Of a stretch of 64,000 nucleotides of DNA, positions 12,201 to 24,319 are shown piece by piece (the stretch's first letter is position 1; every line of letters begins with the position of its first letter). The position numbers were made by a program, and so were the translations under genes. The DNA comes from Hanleya hanleyi (taxonomy: Eukaryota > Mollusca > Polyplacophora > Lepidopleurida > Hanleyidae): the NCBI GenBank assembly GCA_036873755.1, contig JAVTVY010020490.1:1-64000 (forward strand), given 5' to 3'. The notes under the pieces were generated by a model. It saw only the letters and a program-made list of their open reading frames with translations. It had not been told where the DNA came from and did no database searches.

Positions 12201-12442
12201 CTATCGAGTCCATGTACTGCTTGAGACTATATTTTGCTGAATATTCACGATACGTTGCGAATACATTATGGTCAACTCAGCACAAGAAACATCCACCCAC
12301 ACAACAAATTGTGTTATTTCACCAAACGCCTCGGGTCCTATTCTAGCAACAGGAATAGTGTGTTGCTTCAATGACAGAGAGTGTTCTTCTAAGAAGAGGT
12401 GTGTGCTGTTGACATCAGGTATGCAATTTTCACACACGATTT
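12201..12442 (-). CDS. Candidate exon of clusterin-like gene (weakly supported)
   Basis: On the minus strand an acceptor 'attgcgcag' at 12443 opens a frame that joins in phase 1 to the exon at 12768-13039. The frame encodes EIVCENCIPDVNSTHLFLEE... ITQFVVWVDVSCAELTIMYS and ends at TAG (12201). Two readings are possible. It may be a terminal exon of a short isoform, since 'TQFVVWVD' echoes the clusterin C-terminal strand. Or it may be an internal exon using an unseen donor, because a phase-2 donor is needed to reach the exon at 6606-6763 and only weak ones (for example AAT|GTATTC) exist. The acceptor has a poor pyrimidine tract. Confidence 0.4.
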
Positions 12443-12767
12443 CTGCGCAATAGTCGGTTCGCTATGATAGGACACCAAGCTTGTGATGAAAATAACAAAA
12501 TAACACTTTCAACAGTATCAGCCATCGTAATTTAGGGATAAAATACAAATACTTAACTTGAACTGTGATTTACATGTACACGTATCACGATCGACAGTAG
12601 TAGCTAAAGGCAACATAACAAGAAGGTTCATCAAGGGTCAGACTGTTATTGATACTGATAACCGACTAATAACCTTAGCGATAATAAATCCTATTTAACT
12701 GCGGTATATACTCGACATAACTGTATCATTCTTCATAAACAATGAATAATAAAGAAGCACTTATTAC

Positions 12768-13039
12768 CAATTGAACGAAATAAGTTTTTGAAAGGTTTGG
12801 TGATCCCACCCAAAATCTTCTTGGCGAGGCTTCCGACTTTCTTGAATCCCTTCTTAACGGCATCTACAGCCTTTTTCGCAGCGTCTTTCAAAACTTTCAG
12901 TGCTTTTTCACCAATTTTGATGGCATTGCAAGACTCGGGGGATATCTGGCATATTAGTTTTCCCTTATCAACTGGTGGCTCAGGTGGTTCCGTTGTCCCA
13001 TGTGGTTCGAGAGTGGTGGGCGTACAACGTTGATTGAAG
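12768..13039 (-). CDS. Clusterin-like gene, middle exon with amphipathic lysine-rich helices
   Basis: The acceptor is 'acatttcag' and the donor ATTG|GTAATA. It enters in phase 2, which fits the exon ending at 13684, and leaves in phase 1. It encodes 90 full codons: a Thr/Pro/Glu linker (TTLEPHGTTEPPEPP), a cysteine pair (ICQISPESC), then a long Lys/Ala/Val stretch (EKALKVLKDAAKKAVDAVKK, GFKKVGSLAKKILGG) predicted to form amphipathic helices. In clusterin the region between the two cysteine blocks also holds amphipathic helices thought to bind hydrophobic clients. Placement in this gene rests on strand, position and phase; the peptide itself is not diagnostic. Confidence 0.6.
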
Positions 13040-13192
13040 CTGAAATGTTACGAGATTGATTCGAATTAACTGGTGCAGATTACAGCAGTTCTAATAATAC
13101 GTCATACCAGAATTGATTATAATAATTGAATATATTTCACTCCGATTATATAACAAGAAAATTAGATTATACTCGACGCAATATCCCATTAC

Positions 13193-13267
13193 CTCGAGGA
13201 TATCACGAAGTCTCTTGGATATATCTCCCGTCCACCACATGCGGCGACATGTCCTTGCAGAATAATT
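13193..13267 (-). CDS. Candidate small exon, clusterin-like gene
   Basis: A 75-bp segment lies between acceptor 'atatgtcag' and donor CTCGAG|GTAATG. In phase 0 it reads NYSARTCRRMWWTGDISKRL then RDILE; in the phase-2 frame it is also open. Phase 0 fits the preceding candidate exon (13441-13576) but not the next exon, which needs phase 2. Real splice-like flanks, uncertain use. Confidence 0.3.
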
Positions 13268-13440
13268 CTGACATATATTTTGTTGATCAAATGCGTTACA
13301 AAAAGGAAGATACCGTATTATAAACAACTCATTCTAAGACTAAAGAAATACCATCACTGGAACGATGAGAATACAAAAATGAAATCCGTTAGAATCGATA
13401 CACTGGTTTAATTAGTTACAAAATATAGTTTATTTTGTAC

Positions 13441-13576
13441 ATAAATAAATGGGAGTTCCTCTAAATCGAAATCGTCTAGTCGATCGCCGTTCTTGTATAA
13501 TGACAACAGTGGACCGTTTTCCTCGTAGGCGCTGAGACAATCGTCCAGAAAACAGGACCATTGTACGGTCTGTGAC
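13441..13576 (-). CDS. Candidate exon with NGDRLDDF motif, clusterin-like gene
   Basis: A pyrimidine-rich acceptor ('cccttctgtctcacaag') admits this exon in phase 2 from the exon ending at 13684. It encodes 45 codons ending FIY before a possible donor TAT|GTACAA. The peptide contains WSCFLDDC and KNGDRLDDFDLEE. Mammalian clusterin has NGDRIDSLLE shortly after its first cysteine block, which supports the call. The phase-0 donor does not fit the exon at 12768-13039 directly, so either an exon between them is missed or this one is alternative or decayed. Confidence 0.45.
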
Positions 13577-13683
13577 CTTGTGAGACAGAAGGGGAGGACT
13601 TGAATGACTGAATATACGTTACAATGGATGGACTGGTTCCGAAAGCGGGGAAAAATGACGGGGAAATGAATCAATCTACTTAC

Positions 13684-13852
13684 TTCTCAAGGCAACGATC
13701 TGCAACACACTGGCCACAGTCGTCCATCCTACCTTTGATCGTTTGCATACACGAGCCATAGCGATCTGTCTCTTCGACAAGACTGGCATTGGCTTGATCA
13801 AAATTCTCCTCTACCCAAGCGTCCAGCTTTTCAGTGATGACATCTCGTAGAG
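13684..13852 (-). CDS. Clusterin-like gene, first cysteine-block exon
   Basis: The acceptor is 'taataacag' and the donor GAGAA|GTAAGT (full consensus). It enters in phase 1, matching the signal-peptide exon near 29.0 kb, and leaves in phase 2. The 55 full codons contain an acidic helix (VITEKLDAWVEENFDQANAS) and then C-MQTIKGRMDD-C-GQ-C-VADR-C. The spacing C-x10-C-x2-C-x4-C is that of clusterin's first disulfide block ([20 protein letters not shown]). Clusterin is an extracellular chaperone whose two cysteine blocks pair antiparallel. The matching second block lies at 6606-6763 on the same strand. Confidence 0.8.
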
Positions 13853-14007
13853 CTGTTATTAGAGGTGAAAGAGAGAGAGAATACTACATATCTGTTACAA
13901 TAAATAGTTACTCAAGGACAAGGATGAATGGAATAAATAACATTTTTAACTAAACCATTTATAAAGCTGGCCCAGCCAATAACAAAAATATCAGGGACTT
14001 CTTTTAA

Positions 14008-14591
14008 CCCCACCTGGCCTGACGGGGGAGCACCTTTGCCCAAATTTCTGTGCTATCTCCGCAACGGCAAAAAATAGAGCGCTGAAAGTCCTTGACCTTT
14101 TAGTTTATCATATTGGGGTTATTTTGAGCATAACCCCCGAGCAGAGGATCATGGGTAAATTCAAAATGGCGGCGACGTGGGGTACCAGAAAAGTGACGTT
14201 TTTATCATATTTCTTCAAAATTTCCGCTTTTTCGCGATGAAAAGTGGGCAAAAACTATACTTCATTCTGGTACTTCACATCACATTAATATTTACTAATT
14301 TATCATGCAGTTTTGGCGGAGAAATTGAATAAATAAAAAATTCGGAAAATCCGATCGAAAAATCTACCAAAAAATGCCGTTTTTGAAAATGACGTCACTG
14401 TGACGTCATTGAAACGGCCATCTTGGATTTTTTACATTTTTTGGTAGAGCTTGACCCAAGGGTATAGTGTGGTGAGTTTCAGCCTCCTATCTCAAGGGGT
14501 AAGAAAAATAATTAGGGGGGTGGGGACATTTCGGCCTTCCCCCACTTCCCGCAGGCCAGGATACGTCCCAAAAAGCCCAGGCCAGATAGGG
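14008..14591 (+). mobile_element. piggyBac-like MITE, copy 2
   Basis: 584 bp flanked on both sides by TTAA (14004-14007 and 14592-14595). It starts CCCCACCTGGCCTG and ends CAGGCCAGATAGGG. The inverted symmetry extends past TTAA into 'acttctttTTAA', probably by chance. The body shares 'gctatctccg', 'gagcagaggatcatgggtaa', 'aatggcggcgacgtgg' and 'ccgatcgaaaaatc' with copy 4. No open frame for a transposase. Confidence 0.85.
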
Positions 14592-14699
14592 TTAAAAGAA
14601 GTTATATTGTTTTGCGAGTTGACTGTTTACTCTTTCAAGTATGGTGGCCCGTGTATGCCATCGATTTTTCTCCTTTCCAATTTTGTTTTTCTAAATTTT

Positions 14700-14995
14700 G
14701 GGAGGAGCAGGGATATCGTTTTTGTGCCTAATTTGCACAAACAATTTCTATTTGTTCAAAAATTTAGTTCGGATTTTTCGCATTCTCAGTAGACCATTAA
14801 CATTTCCTACGCAGCTGAATTTTCATTGAAAACCACACTTGAACACCACAATTTTGGGAGTGATATCGTTTTTGCGCTTAATTTGTACAAACAATTTCTA
14901 TTTGTTCAAAGATTTTGATCAGCTTTCTCGCATTCTCATTAGACCCTTATATTTCTTTCACAGCTGAATTTTCACCGAAAACAACACTAGAAAAT
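14700..14995. repeat. ~165-bp tandem duplication
   Basis: 'gatatcgtttttg...cttaatttg.acaaacaatttctatttgttcaaa...gcattctca.tagacc...cagctgaattttca' occurs twice, at about 14712-14825 and 14873-14980. It is AT-rich and non-coding, and lies between MITE copy 2 and the large inverted-repeat element. Confidence 0.75.
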
Positions 14996-15964
14996 ATTTA
15001 CACAGCGGTGGAAATTTTTTAGATGTGGTAACACCTTTACATCACAATAAACATTAACTCCGCGGTAAAACCCTTTTGACCACGATGGAAACCGTAATAT
15101 ACAACGGTAGGGAGTTTTACTCTATTTTTCCGTCAAATTTGTGTAGTAGTAGGGAAAGGACCGATTCATTATTTAAAATGGGGGGGTTCCAAAATGAGGG
15201 TCGTGCAGAGTGACGTCATGACATTCGGTCACGTGGCATCCGGGTCACATCCGGGTCAAAGGTCCCATACGGGTCACTTCCTGTGACGTTACTTCCGGTC
15301 ATGTGACGGCCCAACAAGAGTTATCTGTCCCTACATAAAACCCCAGTGACTTCCGATGTTAATCTATGGGAATGCGTGTATTGGATAGGGGTGGTCATTT
15401 TTTTGTGGATTTTATTATGGGTTGTTACACCTCGCTTTCTTTGTCTCACGATGAAATTTGAGAGGCGGATCGACCTCCATGGTTTTTTTCCATTCGAGGA
15501 TGCATTTCCATGGGAACTGAAATATCCGGTTTCGAGATTTGCGAGCTTGATCCGTGTATGACACTTCGGTGACGTCTCAATTGACTGGGATGCTTAAAGT
15601 CTATATCACACTCTGCACATGTATGCGTGGGTACTTCGTGGCGTGCACGTGTGTGACGACGTAAACTGTCCAGGCGGTAGAAGGGCTTCGAACAAGTCGT
15701 TCAGGTGAACATCGTGGTAGAGTGTCTGCTGAATGGAGCATCACCTGTGCAGGTCTTTAGGATACGCTTGATTTTATGGACAGTAACGCCCGCCAACGCC
15801 TAGGTTAACGCTTCAAAGCCCTGGTGAAATAGCTCAGAAGCTCTGATTTTCTAGATATTCCATGGAATTGCCATTAATTCATCGAAGTGCGGACCTGAGT
15901 CAACGCCCGTTGTTACGCCTTAACGCCCGGCTCAACGCCTTAACGCTCTGTCTGTACGCCTTAA

Positions 15965-16535
15965 CTTCCGCCCCAATCGCCTTATCGCCCTAGCTCAACG
16001 CCTTAACGCCTTATAGCAACGCCTGAACGCCCTATCGTAACGCCTTTACGCATTGTCAACTATCCAATCACACGCACATATTGACCACTGGCCCGTGACC
16101 CTTGATGAAAGTGACGTCATAACTGGACAACGCCGGAAGTGACGTCGCATAAGAGCGTTGAGCTCGGGGCTCGGAAGTGACGTCTTCACACGCAAGCGCA
16201 CACACCTGTTGTGCACCCGCCCCCTGGTGTACCCTATGTTCTACAAGTTATAGGAGAGAGGGTGCACCACATGTGCGTGCGCATGGGCGTGATGATGTCA
16301 TTTCCGAGCTCCGAGCTTCAAGAGCTCCGACTGCAAGAGCTCGGGGCTCTTATGCGCGCGATGACGTCACTTCTGGCGATGTCAAGTGAAGATATCACTT
16401 TCATCGAGGGTCAGGGGCCAATGGTCAGAATATGTGCGTGTGATTGGTGGTTGGCAATGCGTAAAGGCTTTAAGATAGGGTGATAAGGCGTTGAGGTACG
16501 GCGTTAAGGCGTGAGATAGGGCGATAAGGCGTTGA
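15965..16535. repeat. Palindromic module inside element 2
   Basis: Sequence on either side of about 16235 is inverted. 'tcgccctagctcaacgcctt', 'cacacgcacatattgacc', 'gtgacgtcataactgg' and 'cataagagc' on the left have reverse complements between 16330 and 16535. The centre holds 'gtgcaccc...gtaccctatg...gtgcaccac'. Element 1 (centre near 1935) has the same centre layout: CA-rich arm, gtgcaccc, gtaccctat, gtgcacca, GT-rich arm. Confidence 0.75.
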
Positions 16536-19500
16536 GGGTGCACTCCAGAGATTCTTCCATTCGGCATGGAATAGACTATGGGTCCGTTTTTCGGCCACCA
16601 GTTGTCGTAAAACCTTCAACCCAAATCACTTATATGTATATATTTTCTGAAAGAGCATGATGAAACTATTATTTTAAGATATAACACTGCTATGCTATAG
16701 AAAAATTAAACTCGAACATTCTCCTCCATGCTTGCATCATTTTTCCTAGAAAACCCCTTAAAAATGTCGAAAAATGGTCAAATTCGGCTCAATTTCCAGA
16801 AAAATCTGTAAGAGCCAGTTATACATATTATTTTGGGAAATCCGACCGATAACTTTCCCCCTACCCCATCTTTGTTTTGATCACTTTTGCCAATTCTAGC
16901 AGGATTTTCGAGAACAAAACTCAAAATTAACCTATTTCTTCTTAATAATGGTCATCCATTCGGCAATATGAAGGCCGTGGTTGCTTTTCCGCTTTCCAAT
17001 GATAGCACAAACGCGGGAAAATGCAAATAAGAGATGTAACCAAGTCAAATTATTGGTAATTTTGCACTAAATTTTCTCCTAGAAACATGGGAAATACTTC
17101 AGAAACTTGAGAAATAATTCGTAAAACCATAATAATATACATCCATTCCATCCTTTATGGACTGTAAATGGGTTCTCTTGTAAAGAAAATTTACACTGGC
17201 AAATTTATATCATTCTGATAGGACCTCGTTCTGCCATAATATCCACCGAAATCTCATTCCAGGGGGAGATAACTCCTGTATGGAATACAGTATGCAATAA
17301 CCTCAATATTATACTAATGGACACACTGTGGATTATTTTAATCGAACTCCTGGTCTTCTTTCCACCTGCTTCCGAAAATAGCGCTTCAGGTGTAACTAGG
17401 CAGTCAAAATTAAACAATCTGGTGTAATGATACATCTCCGCTCCGTAACGGAGTCTACATTAAGATAATGCATAGACTCCACTATTATGCCTTAAAGGGT
17501 GCACTCCAGAGATTCTTCCATTCGGCATGGAATAGACTATGGGTCCGTTTTTCGGCCACCAGTTGTCGTGAAACCTTCAACCCAAATCACTTATATGTAT
17601 ATATTTTCTGAAAGAGCATGATGAAACTATTATTTTAAGATATAACACTGCTATGTTATAGAAAAATTAAACTCGAACATTCTCCTCCATGCTTGCTTCA
17701 TTTTTCCTAGAAAACCCTTAAAAATGTCGAAAAATGGTCAAATTCGGCTCAATTTCCAGAAAAATCTGTAAGAGCGATTTCAATTAAACTTCTTACTCAC
17801 GTTCCCTGATCCGGTCTCAACTTAAAAAGGCAAACAAAAGTGGGTGTCAACCTGCCCGTTTTTTGTCAGATTTTCTTCCCGTTAATGAGTCCCGATTTTT
17901 AGGCACACCCAAGGGGCATAACTGAGACAGGACAAACTTTACTCCATGATACCGATCAGCGTGTAGACGAAGCCAGTACTCGATTTGTACGTACTCATTT
18001 GCAGCGTTGATAATGCTGAATAGGATGGCATTATAGATATAAGCTATTAAGAAGACAAGAAGAATTATGATGTAGCAGAACAAGGGCAGTCTATCGTATT
18101 ATGAAATTAGAGAGGGGCCATTACTACGAAACTGTGGAGGACCACCTTAAGGGGCAGGATGTTTTTTTACGAAATTAATTATTCACATGTATCGTAATCT
18201 CAGAGTGTTTGCGGGTATGCCGGTATACAACACTTGCCAGTTATACATATTATTTTGGGAAATCCGACCGATAACTTTCCCCCTACCCCATCTTTGTTTT
18301 GATCACTTTTGCCAATTCTAGCAGGATTTTCGAGAACAAAACTCAAAATTAACCTATTTCTTCTTAATAATGGTCATCCATTTGGCAATATGAAGGCCGT
18401 GGTTGCTTTTCCGCTTTCCAATGATAGCAGAAACGCGGGAAAATGCAAATAAGAGATGTAACCAAGTCAAATTATTGGTAATTTTGCACTAAATTTTCTC
18501 CTAGAAACATGGGAAATACTTCAGAAACTTGAGAAATAATTCGTAAAACCATAATAATATACATCCATTCCATCCTTTATGGACTGTAAATGGGTTCTCT
18601 TGTAAAGAAAATTTACACTGGCAAATTTATATCATTCTGATAGGACCTCGTTCTGCCATAATATCCACCGAAATCTCATTCCAGGGGGAGATAACTCCTG
18701 TATGGAATACAGTATGCAATAACCTCAATAGTATACTAATGGACACACTGTGGATTATTTTAATCGAACTCCTGGTCTTTTTTCCACCTGCTTCCGAAAA
18801 TAGCGCTTCAGGTGTAACTAGGCAGTCAAAATTAAACAATCTGGCGTAATGATACATCTCCGCTCCGTAACGGAGTCTACATTAAGATAATGCATAGACT
18901 CCACTATTATGCCTTAAAGGGTGCACTCCAGAGATTCTTCCATTCGGCATGGAATAGACTATGGGTCCGTTTTTCGGCCACCAGTTGTCGTAAAACCTTC
19001 AACCCAAATCACTTATATGTATATATTTTCTGAAAGAGCATGATGAAACTATTATTTTAAGATATAACACTGCTATGTTATAGAAAAATTAAACTCAAAC
19101 ATTCTCCTCCATGCTTGCTTCATTTTTCCTAGAAAACCCCTTAAAAATGTCGAAAAATGGTCAAATTCGGCTCAATTTCCAGAAAAATCTGTAAGAGCGA
19201 TTTCAATTAAACTTCTTACTCACGTTCCCTGGTCCGGTCTCAACTTAAAAAGGCAAAAAAAAGGGGGTGTTAACCTAACCGTTTTTTGTCAGATTTTCTT
19301 CCCGTAAATGAGTCCCGATTTTTAGGCACACCCAAGGGGCATAACTGAGGCAGGACAAACTTTACTCCATGATCCCGATCAGCGTGTAGACGAAGCCAGC
19401 ACTCGATTTGTACGTACTCGTTTGCAGCGTTGATAATGCTGAATAGGATGGCATTATAGATATAAGCTATTAAGAAGACAAGAAGAATTATGATGTAGCA

Positions 19501-22500
19501 GAACAAGGGCAGTCTATCGTATTATGAAATTAGAGAGGGGCCATTACTACGAAACTGTGGAGGGCCACCTTAAGGGGCAGGATGTTTTTTACGAAATTAA
19601 TTATTCACATGTATCGTAATCTCAGAGTGTTTGCGAGTATGGCGGTATACAACACTTGCCAGTTATACATATTATTTTGGGAAATCCGACCGATAACTTT
19701 CCCCCTACCCCATCTTTGTTTTGATCACTTTTGCCAATTCTAGCAGGATTTTCGAGAACAAAACTCAAAATTAACCTATTTCTTCTTAATAATGGTCATC
19801 CATTCGGCAATATGAAGGCCGTGGTTGCTTTTCCGCTTTCCAATGATAGCAGAAATGCGGGAAAATGCAAATAAGAGATGTAACCAAGTCAAATTATTGG
19901 TAATTTTGCACTCAATTTTCTCCTAGAAACATGGGAAATACTTCAGAAACTTGAGAAATAATTTGTAAAACCATAATAATATACATCCATTCCATCCTTT
20001 ATTGACTGTAAATGGGTTCTCTTGTAAAGAAAATTTACACTGGCAAATTTATATCATTCTGATAGGACCTCGTTCTGCCATAATATCCACCGAAATCTCA
20101 GTCCAGGGGGAGATAACTCCTGTATGGAATACAGTGTGCAGTAACCTCAATTGTATACTAATGGACACACTGTGGATTATTTTAATCGAACTCCTGGTCT
20201 TCTTTCCACCTGCTTCCGAAAATAGAGCTTCAGGTATAACTAGGCAGTCAAAATTAAACAATCTGGCGTAATGATACATCTCCGCTCCGTAACGGAGTCT
20301 ACATTAAGATAATGCATAGACTCCACTATTATGCCTTAAGGGTGCACTCCGGAGATTCTTTTATTCGGCATGGAATAGACTATGGGTCCGTTTTTCGGCC
20401 ACCAGTTGTCGCAAAACCTTCAACCCAAATCACTTATATGTATATATTTTCTGAAAGAGCATGATGAAACTATTATTTTAAGATATAACACTGCTATGTT
20501 ATAGAAAAATTTAACTCGAACATTCTCCTCCATGCTTGCTTCATTTTTCCTAGAAAACCCTTAAAAATGTCGAAAAATGGTCAAATTCGGCTCAATTTCC
20601 AGAAAAATCTGTAAGAGCGATTTCAATTAAACTTCTTACTCACGTTCCCTGGTCCGGTCTCAACTTAAAAAGGCAAACAAAAGTGGGTGTCAACCTGCCC
20701 GTTTTTTGTCAGATTTTCTTCCCGTAAATGAGTCCCGATTTTTAGGCACACCCAAGGGGCATAACTGAGGCAGGACAAACTTTACTCCATGATCCCGATC
20801 AGCGTGTAGACGAAGCCAGCACTCGATTTGTACGTACTCGTTTGCAGCGTTGATAATGCTGAATAGGATGGCATTATAGATATAAGCTATTAAGAAGACA
20901 AGAAGAATTATGATGTACCAGAACAAGGGCAGTCTATCGTATTATGAAATTAGAGAGGGGCCATTACTACGAAACTCTGGAGGACCACCTTAAGGGGCAG
21001 GATGTTTTTTACGAAGTTAATTATTCACATTTATCGTAATCTGGGAGTGTTTGCGAGTATGGCGGTATACAACACTTGCCAGTTATACATATTATTGTGG
21101 GAACTCCGACCCATAACTTTCCCCCTACCCCATCTTTGTTTTGATCACTTTTGCCAATTCTAACAGGATTTTCGAGAAGAAAACTAAAAATTAACCTATT
21201 TCTTCTTAATAATGGGCATCCATTCGGCAATATGAAGGCCGTGGTTGCTTTTCCGCTTTCCAATGATAGCAGAAACGCGGGAAAATGCAAATAAGAGATG
21301 TAACCAAGTCAAATTATTGGTAATTTTGCACTAAATTTTCTCCCAGAAACATGGGAAATACTTCAGAAACTTGAGAAATAATTCGTAAAACCATAATAAT
21401 ATACATCCATTCCATCCTTTATGGACTGTAAATGGGTTCTCTTGTAAAGAAAATTTACACTGGCAAATTGATATCATTTTGATATGACCTAGTTCTGCCA
21501 TGATATCTACCGAAATCTCATTCCAGGGGGAGATAACTCCTGTATAGAATACAGTATGCAATAACCCCAATAGTATACTAATGGACACACTGTGGATTAT
21601 TTTAATCGAACTCCTGGTCTTTTTTCCACCTGCTTCCGAAAATAGCGCTTCAGGTGTAACTAGGCAGTCAAAATTAAACAATCTGGTGTAATGATACATC
21701 TCCGCTCCGTAACGGAGTCTACATTAAGATAATGCATAGTCTCCACTATTATGCCTTAAAGGGTGCACTCCGGAGATTCTTCCATTCGGCATGGAATAGA
21801 CTATGGGTCCGTTTTTCGGCCACCAGTTGTCGTAAAACCTTCAACCCAAATCACTTATATGTATATATTTTCTGAAAGAACATGATGAAACTATTATTTT
21901 AAGATATAACACTGCTATGTTATAGAAAAATTAAACTCGAACATTCTCCTCCATGCTTGCTTCATTTTTCCTAGAAAACCCCTTAAAAATGTCGAAAAAT
22001 GGTCAAATTCGGCTCAATTTCCAGAAAAATCTGTAAGAGCGATTTCAATTAAACTTCTTACTCACGTTCCCTGATCCGGTCGCAACTTAAAAAGGCAAAC
22101 AAAAGTGGGTGTCAACCTGCCCGTTTTTTGTCAGATTTTCTTCCCGTAAATGAGTCCCGATTTTTAGGCACACCCAAAGGCATAACTGAGGCAGGACAAA
22201 CTTTACTCCATGATCCCGATCAGCGTGTAGATGAAGCCAGCACTCGATTTGTACGTACTCGTTTGCAGCGTTGATAATGCTGAATAGGATGGCATTATAG
22301 ATATAAGCTATTAAGAAGACAAGAAGAATTATGATGTAGCAGAACAAGGGCAGTCTATCGTATTATGAAATTAGAGAGGGGCCATTACTACGAAACTGTG
22401 GAGGGCCACCTTAAGGGGCAGGATGTTTTTTTACGAAATTAATTATTCACATGTATCGTAATCTCAGAGTGTTTGCGGGTATGCCGGTATACAACACTTG

Positions 22501-23831
22501 CCAGTTATACATATTATTTTGGGAAATCCGACCGATAACTTTCCCCCTACCCCATCTTTGTTTTGATCACTTTTGCCAATTCTAGCAGGATTTTCGAGAA
22601 CAAAACTCAAAATTAACCTATTTCTTCTTAATAATGGTCATCCATTTGGCAATATGAAGGCCGTGGTTGCTTTTCCGCTTTCCAATGATAGCAGAAACGC
22701 GGGAAAATGCAAATAAGAGATGTAACCAAGTCAAATTATTGGTAATTTTGCACTAAATTTTCTCCTAGAAACATGGGAAATACTTCAGAAACTTGAGAAA
22801 TAATTCGTAAAACCATAATAATATACATCCATTCCATCCTTTATGGACTGTAAATGGGTTCTCTTGTAAAGAAAATTTACACTGGCAAATTTATATCATT
22901 CTGATAGGACCTCGTTCTGCCATAATATCCACCGAAATCTCATTCCAGGGGGAGATAACTCCTGTATGGAGTACAGTATGCAATAACCTCAATAGTATAC
23001 TAATGGACACACTGTGGATTATTTTAATCGAACTCCTGGTCTTTTTTCCACCTGCTTCCGAAAATAGCGCTTCAGGTGTAACTAGGCAGTCAAAATTAAA
23101 CAATCTGGTGTAATGATACATCTCCGCTCCGTGACGGAGTCTACATTAAGATAATGCATAGACTCCACTATTATGCCTTAAAGGGTGCACTCCAGAGATT
23201 CTTCCATTCGGCATGGAATAGACTATGGGTCCGTTTTTCGGCCACCAGTTGTAAAACCTTCAACCCAAATCACTTATATGTATATATTTTCTGAAAGAGC
23301 ATGATGAAACTATTATTTTAAGATATAACACTGCTATGTTATAGAAAAATTAAACTCGAACATTCTCCTCCATGCTTGCTTCATTTTTCCTAGAAAACCC
23401 CTTAAAAATGTCGAAAAATGGTCAAATTCGGCTCAATTTCCAGAAAAATCTGTAAGAGCGATTTCAATTAAACTTCTTACTCACGTTCCCTGATCCGGTC
23501 TCAACTTAAAAAGGCAAACAAAAGTGGGTGTCAACCTGCCCGTTTTTTGTCAGATTTTCTTCCCGTAAATGAGTCCCGATTTTTAGGCACACCCAAGGGG
23601 CATAACTGAGACAGGACAAACTTTACTCCATGATCCCGATCAGCGTGTAGACGAAGCCAGCACTCGATTTGTACGTACTCATTTGCAGCGTTGATAATGC
23701 TGAATAGGATGGCATTATAGATATAAGCTATTAAGAAGACAAGAAGAATTATGATGTAGCAGAACAAGGGCAGTCTATCGTATTATGAAATTAGAAAGGG
23801 GCCATTACTACGAAACTGTGGAGGGCCACCT
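16536..23831. repeat. Tandem array of 1.42-kb units (five and a partial)
   Basis: Units begin 'gggtgcactcc(a/g)gagattc' at 16536, 17497, 18919, 20340, 21761 and 23183. Spacings are 961, 1422, 1421, 1421 and 1422 bp, and the last copy is cut off near 23831 where the right arm of element 2 begins. Units are nearly identical, implying recent amplification or conversion. The first unit lacks a 461-bp segment (equivalent to 17775-18235). The other units repeat two minus-strand open frames of 76 and 78 codons. Because copies are so young, the open frames alone do not show selection. Confidence 0.95.
17847..18083 (-). other. Repeated 78-codon frame with a hydrophobic N-terminus (unproven)
   Basis: This is the first of five copies (others at 19270, 20690, 22087 and 23531). 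It begins MFCYIIILLVFLIAYIYNAI, a clear hydrophobic segment, then a charged part with HADR and a basic C-terminus (RKSDKKRAG). It resembles a signal-anchored micro-protein but matches no family I know. It lies exactly in the 461-bp segment that the first array unit lacks. A donor-like site (AAC|GTGAGT) follows downstream of the stop. The copy at 22087 is frameshifted near its C-terminus, arguing against strong constraint. Confidence 0.25.
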
Positions 23832-24319
23832 GAGGCAGACGTTAAGGCGCAAAGATAGGGCATTAAGGCGTTGAGCCGAGCGTTAAGGCGTAACAACGGG
23901 CGTTGACGGGCGTCACAGCATTTCGATGAATTAGTGGCAATTTATCTAGAAAATCAGAGCCTCTGAACTATTTCAGCAGGGCGTTGAAGCGTTAACCTAG
24001 GCGTTGACAGGCGTTACTGTTCATAAAAGCAAGCGTATCCTGAAGACCTTCACAGTTGATGTTCCATTCAGCAGACACTTTACCACGATGTTCACGTGTA
24101 CGATTTGTTCGAAGTCTATTTTTACCCTGGACAGTAAACGTCGTCACACACGTGCACGCCATGAAGTACCCACGCATACATAAGTGCAGAGTGCAATATA
24201 GTCTTTAAGCCGTCATACACGGATCACGCTCGCAACTCTCGAGACCGGATATTTCAGTTCACATGGAAATGCATCATCGAATGAAAAAAACTCATGGAGG
24301 TCGACCCACCGTCCCGAAT

